From positions 26,397,976 through 26,461,975 of the forward strand of contig NC_079896.1 in assembly GCF_024868665.1 (NCBI RefSeq): a stretch of 64,000 nt of DNA, given 5' to 3'. Shown here piece after piece: positions 20,701-29,532 of this stretch; the first letter of the stretch is position 1; every line of letters begins with the position of its first letter. A program made the position numbers and the translations under genes. The DNA comes from Triplophysa rosa (taxonomy: Eukaryota > Chordata > Actinopteri > Cypriniformes > Nemacheilidae). The notes under the pieces are model-generated. The model made no database searches and was not told the DNA's origin. It saw only the letters and a list, made by a program, of their open reading frames with translations.

Positions 20701-23211
20701 TCACATTCTTCAAAATATCTTCTTTTGCATTCTGAAAAAGAAAGTAAGTCATGCAGATTTAAAATGACATAAGGATGAGTAAATGATGAAAGATTTATTT
20801 TTGGGTGAACTGTACCTTTATTTAAATAACTGTGCAGTAGTTTTATCAAATGTCATTCAATCGATTTGTGGGTTCAAGAATTCATCGAAAATTTCAGTAA
20901 ATTCAGTGCAACTGAATATAGTCCTGGATATGACGCCATCTGCCTTTATTTTTATTGTTTGTTTATTTTGTTTGTCTGCTTTACATGTTTGAATAATGTC
21001 CTGTCTAAACATGTGCTCTTGATTTCTTTGTTGTTCATTTTCTGTGTGCTTCCTGTTTGTTTGTTTCCCCCCAAACTCTGTCAAGTGTTTGTTGTTGTTG
21101 TTGCCAAATAAACTGCTGAAATTCTCTTTACTAAAACAGATGGTCTTTAAATAAATGAAATGAAATACTTTGCATTGGTTTATTTATTGTGTGGAGAGAT
21201 GAGATCCAGTATAATGTGATAGAATGGCTTTACAGACACGCGGATGCACAGCAATGTTACCACAAGTGTATGTTATTATATGTTTTGTTTTACTCGAGTA
21301 GAAAATGATGAAGATGACGACAACAGTTCCGACAAATCTAGAGCTCATGTAGCCGGCCGTTGCCCTGCGATCGCTGAAGTTATGAGTGAACTTGTGGAAT
21401 CACTGCAGGCTCGACATCAGAGAAAGTTGTCTTCTGAAATGTATGTTTGTTTAAGAAATGTCTTCATATTTTTTTTAATTCTCTAAGGTTTGTCAAACCT
21501 TCCTACATCTAAAGATGCCAATGTTCTTAAACATGAAAGCTACGACTTTTGGAGTTTTCCTATTCTGTATGGTTTGTGTGAATCTTTTCGGATAACGTTA
21601 GCCAACTGTAATATTCTTGACTCCTCTTTAGTTCTCCAACGGTCCAGCATCAAGAGTTTCAGGCTCCTCCTGGCTGTCATCTGTTGAGGAACTCCTGTGA
21701 GAGAGAAGGTTTGACCACCTTCACCGTGGTTCCTCAGAGACGCTTTGAGGTGTCACCGACCCAGCAGATATCCGACACTGCCGAAACAGAACAGGACCTG
21801 AGCCCCGGTGCCCTGGAACACCCAGAGATCCACACTGAAGAACCTGCAGAAGAAGAGGTCCAAAGTGAACTTTTCAAAAGGGCTTCAGAGACGCCCGAGA
21901 ACCTTTCAGAGGTTCTTCGGCACTTAGAAAAAGAGAATCAAACATGGACGGACGTCGAGATGGAGAAAATCAACAATGGGCGATCTCTTCACCTGAAAAA
22001 CATCAAAGAAGATCTAGAGTTGTTCCGGACGGGCTTGAAGAATCTCAAACCAGTTGGGAGTCAAATGACAAATAATCTGAGACAGGCTAGCGAGTCGATT
22101 CATTCAAATATAGATGAAAGACAAGAACGTGCTCCGCTGGAGACCTGTAAGGAGGAGAACTGGATGGAGGAATACAAAGAGAGGAGAAGAAAGTTTATAG
22201 GTGTTGACGGTAAGAGAATTAAAGATGCCCGGGGGAAGATTAAAAGAGAATTCCGAAACTCACAAATGGAAGTAGATGATGAGAATTTCCCATATCCGCC
22301 GCCACCTGTCTGCTGGCATGAGAATAACAGTGATGGAGAAAACGCCAGCGATGAAGAGATGGAGACGGCCACAGATGCCCGAACACGCAACCGGTGGCCG
22401 AACCGTGAAAGTCACTTTGACCAAGATGAAGCTCTCAATTCAAATACCGTTTACGAAGGGGACTCGCACCTCTCGAAACCAAAAGCCCACTCCACCCAAA
22501 CCAAGCCTGAACCGGAACCAGTGGATCACGGCTCAGTTCCTCTACCTCCTGGACATCCGTCTAAATCACGCTCTGATGCTTGTTCTCTTTTTGCTTTGGC
22601 TGTATTTCAGAAGGCCAAACATTGCAGACGTGGGATGGATCCCAAACACAACAAGAGGTGGGACATGAACACACACACACACGCACACACGCATAGTGAG
22701 TAAATAAAATCCACAAAATATCAACAGAATGTTATCTTCTGGAGAAGTGTCATTGGCAAATGATTAGTTCTTTATTTCTTCAAATCTGGCTTTAAACTTG
22801 GATTTCCGAAGTGCATCATTCAGTCAGTTTGTTGACATTCGGAAGTTTATGTCTTGTAATCCTGTTAGATTCCTGTCGGATGACAAGGAAATGTGTGCGT
22901 TAGTTCATTGACGCATCTTGACTTTGTGACCGTGTGATGAATGAGTTGTGTTTAGTTTGTCATGTACACTTTGTTTATTTAAGATGCGTCTTCCTTCCTC
23001 TTGGGGTGTTTGTGTGAATTTCTGTTCACGTGTTTAGCCATTTTCGACTAAATATTTGATGCATTTCAGTGTGCGTTTTGTTTAAACGCCTTTATGAAAT
23101 TAGAAATAATGACTCCACCCATAACAGTTTTCATCACAGATAACAATAAACATGCACGGGATGTATGCGTGTTATTCTCTGACATGAGCCTCGTGCTTTT
23201 TCTCCAGGTAG
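17614..23211 (+). CDS. cobll1: cobll1, cordon-bleu WH2-repeat-like protein
   Basis: Joined exons 17614-17705, 17796-18000, 18119-18344, 18653-18694, 18805-18899, 19220-19441, 19713-19803, 21302-21440, 21632-22657 and 23208-23211 give an open frame of about 713 codons; all phases agree. The start MDPQEDLTDRDITLSVQLPG corresponds to the short COBLL1 isoform. The first three exons form the Cobl domain (VHGSKPVMDVLVILCAQHRL, FKPNSPIGSLEFEKV, LLINYKKSHKAVVRVNPR). Then follow NKGFFGFFKKSKK and two Lys/Arg-Pro motifs, KKRPAP and KRKAPPPP, as in Cobl proteins. Cobl proteins regulate actin through C-terminal WH2 motifs; I see no clear WH2 here, and the model is shorter than human COBLL1 (over 1100 residues). 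COBLL1 is favoured over COBL by the FFGFF and SSLKRTKRKAPPPPS segments and by synteny. The last two exons are less certain. Confidence 0.88.
17796..18000 (+). CDS. cobll1: cobll1 coding exon 2 (Cobl domain)
   Basis: It encodes KPVMDVLVILCAQHRLVPSD, then HVIKLVSTNQNHISFKPNSP and IGSLEFEKVLLQAKG. This matches the conserved Cobl-domain core of COBLL1 (KPMMDLL, AQNHI, FKPNTPIG). TGCAG acceptor and GTGAGT donor. Confidence 0.95.
18119..18344 (+). CDS. cobll1: cobll1 coding exon 3 (Cobl domain)
   Basis: It encodes PTVRLLINYKKSHKAVVRVN, then LMPSLCEKCEFNPDTTLLMR, then LDLTKTLNDYGIRELYAKDM. CEKCEF and LDLTKSLND-type segments are the family's best conserved parts. Phase 0 in, phase 1 out. Confidence 0.95.
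18653..18694 (+). CDS. cobll1: cobll1 small coding exon 4
   Basis: This 42-nt exon encodes VVSTNHSAGPVSTE and is supported by an AG acceptor, a GTACAA donor and matching phases (1 in, 1 out). Because it is a multiple of three it could be skipped without a frameshift. Confidence 0.7.
18805..18899 (+). CDS. cobll1: cobll1 coding exon 5 (FFGFF basic motif)
   Basis: It encodes GVQTPVKEKNQREKGNKGFF and then GFFKKSKKTSEQ. The NKGFF-FF-K-SKK pattern is shared with COBLL1. TTTTCAG acceptor and GTGGGT donor. Confidence 0.93.
19220..19441 (+). CDS. cobll1: cobll1 coding exon 6 (first Lys/Arg-Pro motif)
   Basis: 74 codons with the segment MPKKRPAPRAPLMTSQSVG, which corresponds to the APKKRRAPLPPMPASQSVP-like part of COBLL1. 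In Cobl, such KRRAPxPP motifs bind the BAR/SH3 protein syndapin. Role here is by family only. Confidence 0.92.
19713..19803 (+). CDS. cobll1: cobll1 coding exon 7 (second Lys/Arg-Pro motif)
   Basis: It encodes GLLSRILSTESSLKRTKRKA and then PPPPSDADNK. The SSLKRTKRKAPPPPS segment is almost the COBLL1 sequence and is the best single argument for COBLL1 over COBL. Confidence 0.93.
19978..20035 (+). repeat. tRNA-derived SINE head fragment
   Basis: GGTCATGGGTTCAAAC resembles a pol III B box, preceded by the GCGTTCGCAGCG-type stretch of fish tRNA-derived SINEs. Only a fragment in a cobll1 intron; not a functional tRNA. Confidence 0.45.
20546..20819. mobile_element. Palindromic MITE, full-length-like copy
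   Basis: The left half (GTCATCATTTATTCATCCTC, AAAAGAAGATA) is mirrored by the right half (AATATCTTCTTTTGCATTCT, GAGTAAATGATG) and ends in GGGTGAACTGTACCTTTA. This is the most complete copy of the family in the window. It lies in the long cobll1 intron. Confidence 0.8.
21302..21440 (+). CDS. cobll1: cobll1 coding exon 8
   Basis: It encodes ENDEDDDNSSDKSRAHVAGR, then CPAIAEVMSELVESLQARHQ and RKLSSEM-like sequence up to a GTATGT donor. Entry phase 1 and exit phase 2 fit both neighbours. I see no named domain. Confidence 0.8.
21632..22657 (+). CDS. cobll1: cobll1 large 3' coding exon
   Basis: An open frame of about 342 codons starts at a CTTTAG acceptor with ISPTVQHQEFQAPPG and runs through acidic, polar, probably disordered sequence with a helical stretch near ENWMEEYKERRRKF and a PYPPPPV motif. 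A donor AAGAG|GTGGGA at 22657 is proposed. Alternatives are an extra small intron ending in the AG at 22609-22610, or read-through to a stop at 22701-22703 through a (CA)n tract. Human COBLL1 also has one large 3' exon. Confidence 0.75.
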
Positions 23212-23624
23212 ATGATGTTCAGTCTGAATGAGGTGTTCATCACCAGAAGATCGAATCTCTTTTGTCACTTTCTTGGTTTTATCATTGTGAATATTTTGCT
23301 TTGATGATGAATTACATTTTGAAAGCTTTATCTGTTTTCACCAAACTTGTGTTTCTATGTGTATTCTGTGAGAATTTCTTTCTAATTTCTGGAATTCGGT
23401 CAAGATGTTTGATGTGTTCCAGAAATGACGTCTGATATGAGCGTTGCCAGCATTTCAACTGATGGTCATAGAAACAATAATATGCCAAGTCTGAATATGT
23501 GAACGCTTTATCATGTCTTGTAAATATTTTGTGTATTAATGAAGGCTTGTATTTCTGAGGTGTTTTTCCCCAAGATATTTTTTTCCTAATGATGTTTGAC
23601 ATCTTATTTTTGTGCATGAATAAA
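23208..23624 (+). other. cobll1: Probable last cobll1 exon and 3' UTR with poly(A) signal
   Basis: A strong acceptor TTTTTCTCCAG ends at 23207. Joined to 22657 it gives AGG then TAG, a stop at 23209-23211. In another phase it would encode VDDVQSE before TGA at 23229. AATAAA at 23619-23624 is a candidate poly(A) signal. Confidence 0.5.
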
Positions 23625-23869
23625 TAACATATGTTTACAAACCTCACATGTAAGATTTTTTTCTTCAGATTTGGAGACCATATAGAAATAGCAAAGAAAC
23701 AAAGTGCAAAATGCATCAGTTATGTATGTCACTCTGTGTTTGTTCATTGTTTTATAAATGAACGTGTTGGTTTTCTATGGCCACAAGGTGGCAGACATTG
23801 TTTTACATTTGCTCTGTCTAGACTTTAAATGCTCTGTCTGCTGCTAGTGCATGTTCAGTCCTGTGCTTA

Positions 23870-24110
23870 AAGGGACAGTCCCCCTTACATTTAAATCTGT
23901 CATCATTTATTCATCCTCATGTCATTCCAAACCTGTATCATTTTCTTCTTCAGATCACAAAGGAAGATATTTTGAAGAACGTTGATAGCCAAACAACATT
24001 GAATCCCATTGACTTCCATTGTATAAACACAAAATCACCAAGACATTTCTCAAAATGTCGTCTTCTGTGTTCCACTGAAGAAAGAGTTCCATACAGATTT
24101 TGAGAATATA
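23870..24110. mobile_element. Truncated copy of the same palindromic MITE
   Basis: It begins AAAGGGACAGTCCCCCTTA and carries GTCATCATTTATTCATCCTC, GACTTCCATTGTATAAACAC and GTTCCACTGAAGAAAGAG. It is broken before its right end and is followed closely by the L2 fragment. Confidence 0.75.
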
Positions 24111-24186
24111 GGTTACATGGCTTTCTTTTCTGCTTCCTTTTTCTCTGTTCTTGAGATTGAAAGATTTGGACACCATTGACTTTGGG

Positions 24187-25205
24187 TAAACTCTTCATCG
24201 CCAAAACTCTTGAGCGTGTTGTATTTAACCAGCTCTCCTCCTTTCTCACGCAGAACAACCTCCTGGACAGCAAACACTCTGGTTTCAAGAGCGGTCATTC
24301 CACCGAGACTGCACTGCTCTCAGTCCTGAGATATGGCAAGAGCAGCCTGCTTGTAATCCCGGCTGACACAAAGACTCATCACAACCTCTCCATTCAGAAA
24401 TGGAGAAATCTGGGAGTGGTGATCGATGATCAGCTAAACTTCTCGGATCATGTTGCCAGCACCACCCGGTCCTATAGATTCATCCTCTACAACATTAGGA
24501 AAATCAGACCTTTCCTGTCCGAGCATGCTATGCAAGTCCTAGTCCAGGCTCTTGTTCTGTCCAGACTGGACTACTGCAATGCGCTACTGTCTGGACTTCC
24601 ATCTTGCACAACCAAACCTCTACAGATGATCCAGAATGCAGCGGCAAGAGTGGTCTTCAATGAACCGAAGTGAGCGCACGTCACTCCTCTCTTCACTAAG
24701 TTACATTGGCTCCCTATAGTCGCTCGCATCAAATTCAAAACTCTGCTCCTGGCCTTTAAGACCACCACTGATTCGGTACCCCCTTACCTTCACTCGCGAA
24801 TACAGACTTATGTACCCGCCAGATCCCTACGCTCTGCAAACGAACTACGTCTTGTGGTGCCATCCCAAAAAGGGAAAAAATCTCTCTCACGTACCTTCTC
24901 TGGATCGGTTCCACATTTATGGAATGATCTGCCCGCTGCTACAAGATCAGCAGATTCTGTGGCCATCTTTAAGAATCGTTTGAAAACACATCTCTTCCGT
25001 CAGCACATGACCCATCAGTTCAATCTCTTTTCTACTCTTTCTGTCCTTTAAAAAAATCTTTTGCTTTGTTTACTGTGGTAGGCTATATGAGACCAGTTTT
25101 TTACTGCACTTATGCTTTTTGTTGTTCCAATTGCTTCTATCGTTTACCTCATTTGTAAGTCGCTTTGAATAAAAGCGTCTGCTAAATGACTAAATGTAAA
25201 TGTAA
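24187..25205 (+). mobile_element. L2-type non-LTR retrotransposon, 3' fragment with deletion and frameshift
   Basis: The conceptual product starts with the reverse-transcriptase segment FNQLSSFLTQNNLLDSKHSG and FKSGHSTETALLSV, then jumps to the LGVVIDDQLNFSDHV and YCNALLSGLP segments. The core between them, including the catalytic region, is missing. A frame change occurs near 24670, where NEPK is followed by a stop and the sequence continues as AHVTPLFTKLHWLP in another frame, through VPHLWNDLPAATRSA to about 25050. The 3' end carries AAGTCGCTTTGAATAAAAGC and GTCTGCTAAATGACTAAATG, the usual fish L2 tail. It is dead as a coding element. Confidence 0.9.
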
Positions 25206-28200
25206 CAAAATATGTCACATTTTGTGACAAAGTCATGAGGGTGTGGAACAACGTTTTTTGGGTGAAATATTTCTTCAAGGAAGCCTTCACTGTTCTTGGC
25301 TTACACATCAAATGCATCACATCACTGGTTCTGATGCAGCTCATGTACCCCAGCGTACTGTCATCATCTTAAAAGCCCAATGTGTAACTTTTTGTTGGAT
25401 CTTTTGACAGAAATGCAATATAATATACATGTGTTCAGAGGTGTATGAAGATCTTTCATAAAGAAGCAGATGTAACTCTTATTACCTTAGAAGGATCTCA
25501 TCCAGCGAAGAAGAGAAAACGTGACGATATCTCAGTTCTGTGACAGCCACCGTAGTGCTTCGAAAGCGAGGGGTGGAGTGAACCGTTGGTTGCAATTCGT
25601 AACCTCACCACTAGATGTTACTAAATTTCATACTCTGAACCTTTAAGAACGAACACAAAGATCAAATCACAGAGGAGCGCAAGTGGTCTTTAAAAACCCA
25701 CCGCACTCTAACATCTAATCTGTCCATCAGGACAACATGTACAGACTTTATAAAACCAGTGAAAAGAAGTTGTTGATATTACTTTATACTCCAGGCAATC
25801 AAAGAGATAAAAAGGATGAAGTTTATTTATTTTCTGTGCTCTTTGTTTGAAGAGAACTCTCAAGGCCACGCCAGCGTGCCGAACGGCTACATCTCCACCT
25901 TCAAGACCTTCAGCCATTTCACATTTCCCTCTCATTTTCCAGGCGTGTTTTCTTGCCCTCCTCGAGCACCTCTCAGCGGTGCGTACCGACGCTTTTCCAG
26001 CAGGCACGGCTGATTGAATAAGACCCCGCTAAGCACAATGAGGGGCTTTTCATAAAATTGGGCTATTGAAACCCACGTGTGCCTGTAAACACTGCTGGGT
26101 GTATGTTTGCCACGGCCGTTTGAGGAGGGGGGGTGATTTCGGTCATCTGACCCGTACACGTTTTGTCTTTTATAAATCTATGAGTGAGAATGTGTGGGTG
26201 AGGGAACTGAATTCCTATTCAAATATGCACCTTGTGTAAAGTCCATCGCTCTTGCGTGAGACGGACCAAACGTTTACTTGTTTCCCGGCGGACGGGGGCC
26301 TTGCTAACCTCTCTCATCAGTATTCCGGCAAGTTTGTGGCACACACACTTTCCGCCGGCCACTGACGCCAGATCAGCGCTCCCTCAACCCCCGCTCGGCG
26401 CAGACACACCCGGCGAGAGCGACCCGCCGCGAACAGTCATGAATACTGATCACCTAAAGCCCTAATTAACAATCACAGCCAAACTCTTTTACATAAAGTC
26501 TGTCTCGGGTGGAACGGACCTCAGATGAAGCTGTCAGACACACATCTGCACTTAAAATCCAATGAAATCTATTGATTAGAATGCTGGAGGCCTTCGACTT
26601 GAATGACACAGCAGACGTTTGAAGAACTAGATTGTGTAGTGTTGATATTCTAGACATCATATACAAACATGTATTATTTCATGTGTAAACGCAACAATGT
26701 AAAAATACGTCTTTTTCTGTCAGACAATAACAGTTTTTTCAAAGTTTATCATGTTTTTTTTGTACATTTGAAGCATTTTCTGTAATTTGACTGTTTTTAC
26801 CGTATTTTAAAAATATGCGCGACATCTGTAAAAAATACAGGTTTTTACATTACAGTGCGAAAAATCTGTAAACGGTAAAATTACTGTTTTTTTTTTTTTT
26901 TAAGTGAACCCATCACAGAAAAGCCACATGAATTTCACATGTGCAAACACACCCGTGAATGGGTTATTTTTTTGTAAAAGGAGTCATATCAATATAAACC
27001 TGAGTAAATAAGGTAAAGTCATGATATTGTTGCTTTATTTCACCCACATGTGTGTAAAAGGAGTCGTTTTTAACTGAAGGTACGTCTGACCTTTCCAACT
27101 GTCCAAAAATGTCAGTAAAGCTTTGGGGCACGGAGCTGAGTTTCTCTTTATCATCACCTCCCACAATCTCTGACATTTCCTCTGATGTCACCGCATTCGA
27201 ACCCCCACAATGCCGTGCGCTTGGCCTCTCCTCCCTGCCCTTACCCAGAGAGATACAGAGCGAAAAGGCAAACACACAGCACAACATATTTAGTCTAGAA
27301 ATGAACAATAGAACATGGACAGTAAATGTTGCCTACCCTTGGCATTAAATCACATTTCAGCTCACATTCAGTCCCCTTGTGTAGGCCTATGTCAAATATT
27401 ACCTTTTTTGATGAGTTCCTCTTACTGCACAGCGTGAAATGAAAACAGGCCTTAATAAAGGAAAGGTGATTAGAAACAATCTTAAATGTCAAGTAGAGAT
27501 TGTCCTGTTTTGTTATTCTTTCTATTTCTCATTCTGTCAGATTATCTATGTTTCGTTTTCTTCTCCGTTTGACACCGGGGTCATTAACGTGTCACGGCTT
27601 TCCTGGCTAATATGCAGAAATATTCGTAATTTATGCTAAGCTTGTGCTTTTTATGCGAAATGATCATGAGAGACAGACATGAGTGGCTGTGTAATGAGAA
27701 AACATGTGGGTTAGAATGAGATGATGTTTAGTTTCTTTCCACTGATTGAATTTGTCTGCGGCTACTTTATATACGTGATCATGCATATTATATACGCTTC
27801 TAGTTTTTTATATTCAGACACATTACCTGCATTAAAGGTAATTACCTTTACACCATTCTTAAATTAAATAATATTGTATCAAAAAAGTAGACATAAAACA
27901 AATATATATATGCCATAAGTAAAAGATTAATCATTTCTTGCAGCTCTTCTCATTTGGATGAATTGTTTTAATGATGCTCTATCCACGTTGTCTTAACCTA
28001 GCTTAGATTGTTTTTTATTGTCTCGTGTTAAACATGAATGTTAGAAATTATATTTTACATTAATGATCATAGATGTTCAAATCCATTGTCTTTGATGGTG
28101 TGTAAAATAATGCCATACTATGTTTGTGTATGGACAGAGAGAGAAGAGTTATGTATTTTTATAAAATATTTTCATTAAATATAATTATATATATATATAT

Positions 28201-28370
28201 ATTTCATGAGATGTAAATTTATTATTTTAAAATCTCCAAACATATATCAAAAGTCATAAATCAGTTGAACTATATAGGAGCAGATACCATGATGACTGTT
28301 TTCTTGTGTCAGTGTAATATTTGCTTAATATTTATTTTACATAACAGTTTGGAAAAGTATTCTTTTAACA
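25206..28370. other. Intergenic region between cobll1 and fign
   Basis: No gene is recognised. A GC-rich unique stretch at about 25860-26450 and a mixed stretch at 27090-27700 stand out against AT-rich surroundings and may be regulatory. An AT-rich low-complexity repeat lies at 26740-26905 and a short (AT)n at 28180-28202. The short open frames have no family resemblance. Confidence 0.6.
26740..26905. repeat. AT-rich dispersed repeat with inverted structure
   Basis: Phrases such as TTTACCGTATTTTAAAAATA and CTGTAAAAAATACAGG, with TTTACATTACAGTG and a terminal poly-T, are partly self-complementary. It is typical of a degenerate MITE, but the ends could not be set. Confidence 0.45.
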
Positions 28371-28383
28371 ATAAAGCTATTTC

Positions 28384-28647
28384 GAATCGAGAGAGAGAGA
28401 GAGAGAGAGACTGGACACACCGTCGGTCTGGCTGGGCGCATGCGCAGTAGGAGATAAAGCTTCGCTTTCTTTTCGGCAGCTGGCGTGAGCTTCTGGAATT
28501 CCAACATGGCAGTAGATGTGGTCAGTGTTTGTGTGGTGGTCAGTCTCTCCAGCCTCGACTCGGACCCGTTCCAGAACATCACAGACCCGGAGTAACCCGC
28601 ATCCCTCCTCTCTCAACGTCACAGCCGCTCTCCCGCCGTCAAACAGG
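28384..28647 (+). promoter_or_regulatory. fign: fign promoter-proximal region and probable first (non-coding) exon
   Basis: A (GA)n run at 28389-28410 is followed by a CpG-rich stretch containing the palindrome GCGCATGCGC (28437-28446), the core binding site of NRF-1. The stretch ends in CAAACAG|GTAAATC, a good donor after 28647. About 730 bases downstream an acceptor leads to the exon with the fidgetin start. The transcription start itself is not fixed; it lies probably just downstream of the palindrome. Confidence 0.55.
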
Positions 28648-29379
28648 TAAATCTTTCACTTTGTTTGTGTCCAGCAGCTGTCCGTTTGTGCCGGAGAGAG
28701 AGACAGGGGCCATGCAACCGCACGGACAGAGCTCTCGGACCTTCGGACACAGGCCCGATCCAAACACAGCGCGCGCAGAATCTGTTCGGCGGTGCATCGA
28801 ACGCCACGAAATTGTTGCAGTTTGAGCGCGAGACCGAAAGTTTTATTATTGAGCTAGACTTTTATAATGAGACAATATCGAGCCGTATCGTGATGTGTGT
28901 CAAGACGACAGTGACAGCGCGATATGGTCTTTGATTTACTTTATTGCGTTTCTCTTAAAGACGAACCTTTCTTTGCATGACTTTTAGTACAGCGTTGATA
29001 AAGTGCAGAGATACTTTATGTAGATTGTTGTTTACATAAATGCATATTATATAGGCTCATTGTAGTATACTAACAATTATAAATATGAGTCATATTTATT
29101 TCGTAATATTTACGTATGAAAAAGTTACGCTGTTTTATAAAACAAGGACACGTGTACGACCCCTTATGAAAAATAATCATTATTATAGTAAAAACTAATA
29201 ACTTAACTATACATTTTTCATGACGATTTGTATGGTTAGGCTACTGTAGTGAAACCGTGGCATTGTTTACTTTTTATTAATTGTTCATTCTAACCGTTAG
29301 AATGACTTGTCTGTTTGGTATAGGCTACTTGAATACAATGGCAAACACACGTTGTCTCTCTTTCTCTCTTTCCTCACAG

Positions 29380-29532
29380 TTTGGAGTTGCTGTCGACTGA
29401 AGACTTTGTTTGCATGTAGATTCAAAGTTCTGCTCACTTAAAAATATATTATAGCACACATTTACATTGACTGTGTGCGCCGTCCGTCCATCACTGTGTT
29501 GATGTCCAGCAATATGATCAGCGGTGTGTATG
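29380..29532 (+). CDS. fign: fign start exon
   Basis: A pyrimidine-rich acceptor (TTTCCTCACAG, ending 29379) opens a 153-nt exon. ATG at 29502 begins MSSNMISGVYG, and a GTAGGT donor follows 29532 in phase 1. A second ATG at 29514 would start MISGVYG. The splice position after VYG is the same as in human fidgetin. Confidence 0.88.

Noticed and set aside
25816..26013. 65-codon frame in the GC-rich island as a small gene
   Set aside because: No family match, no supported splice or start context, and frames of this length are expected by chance there.
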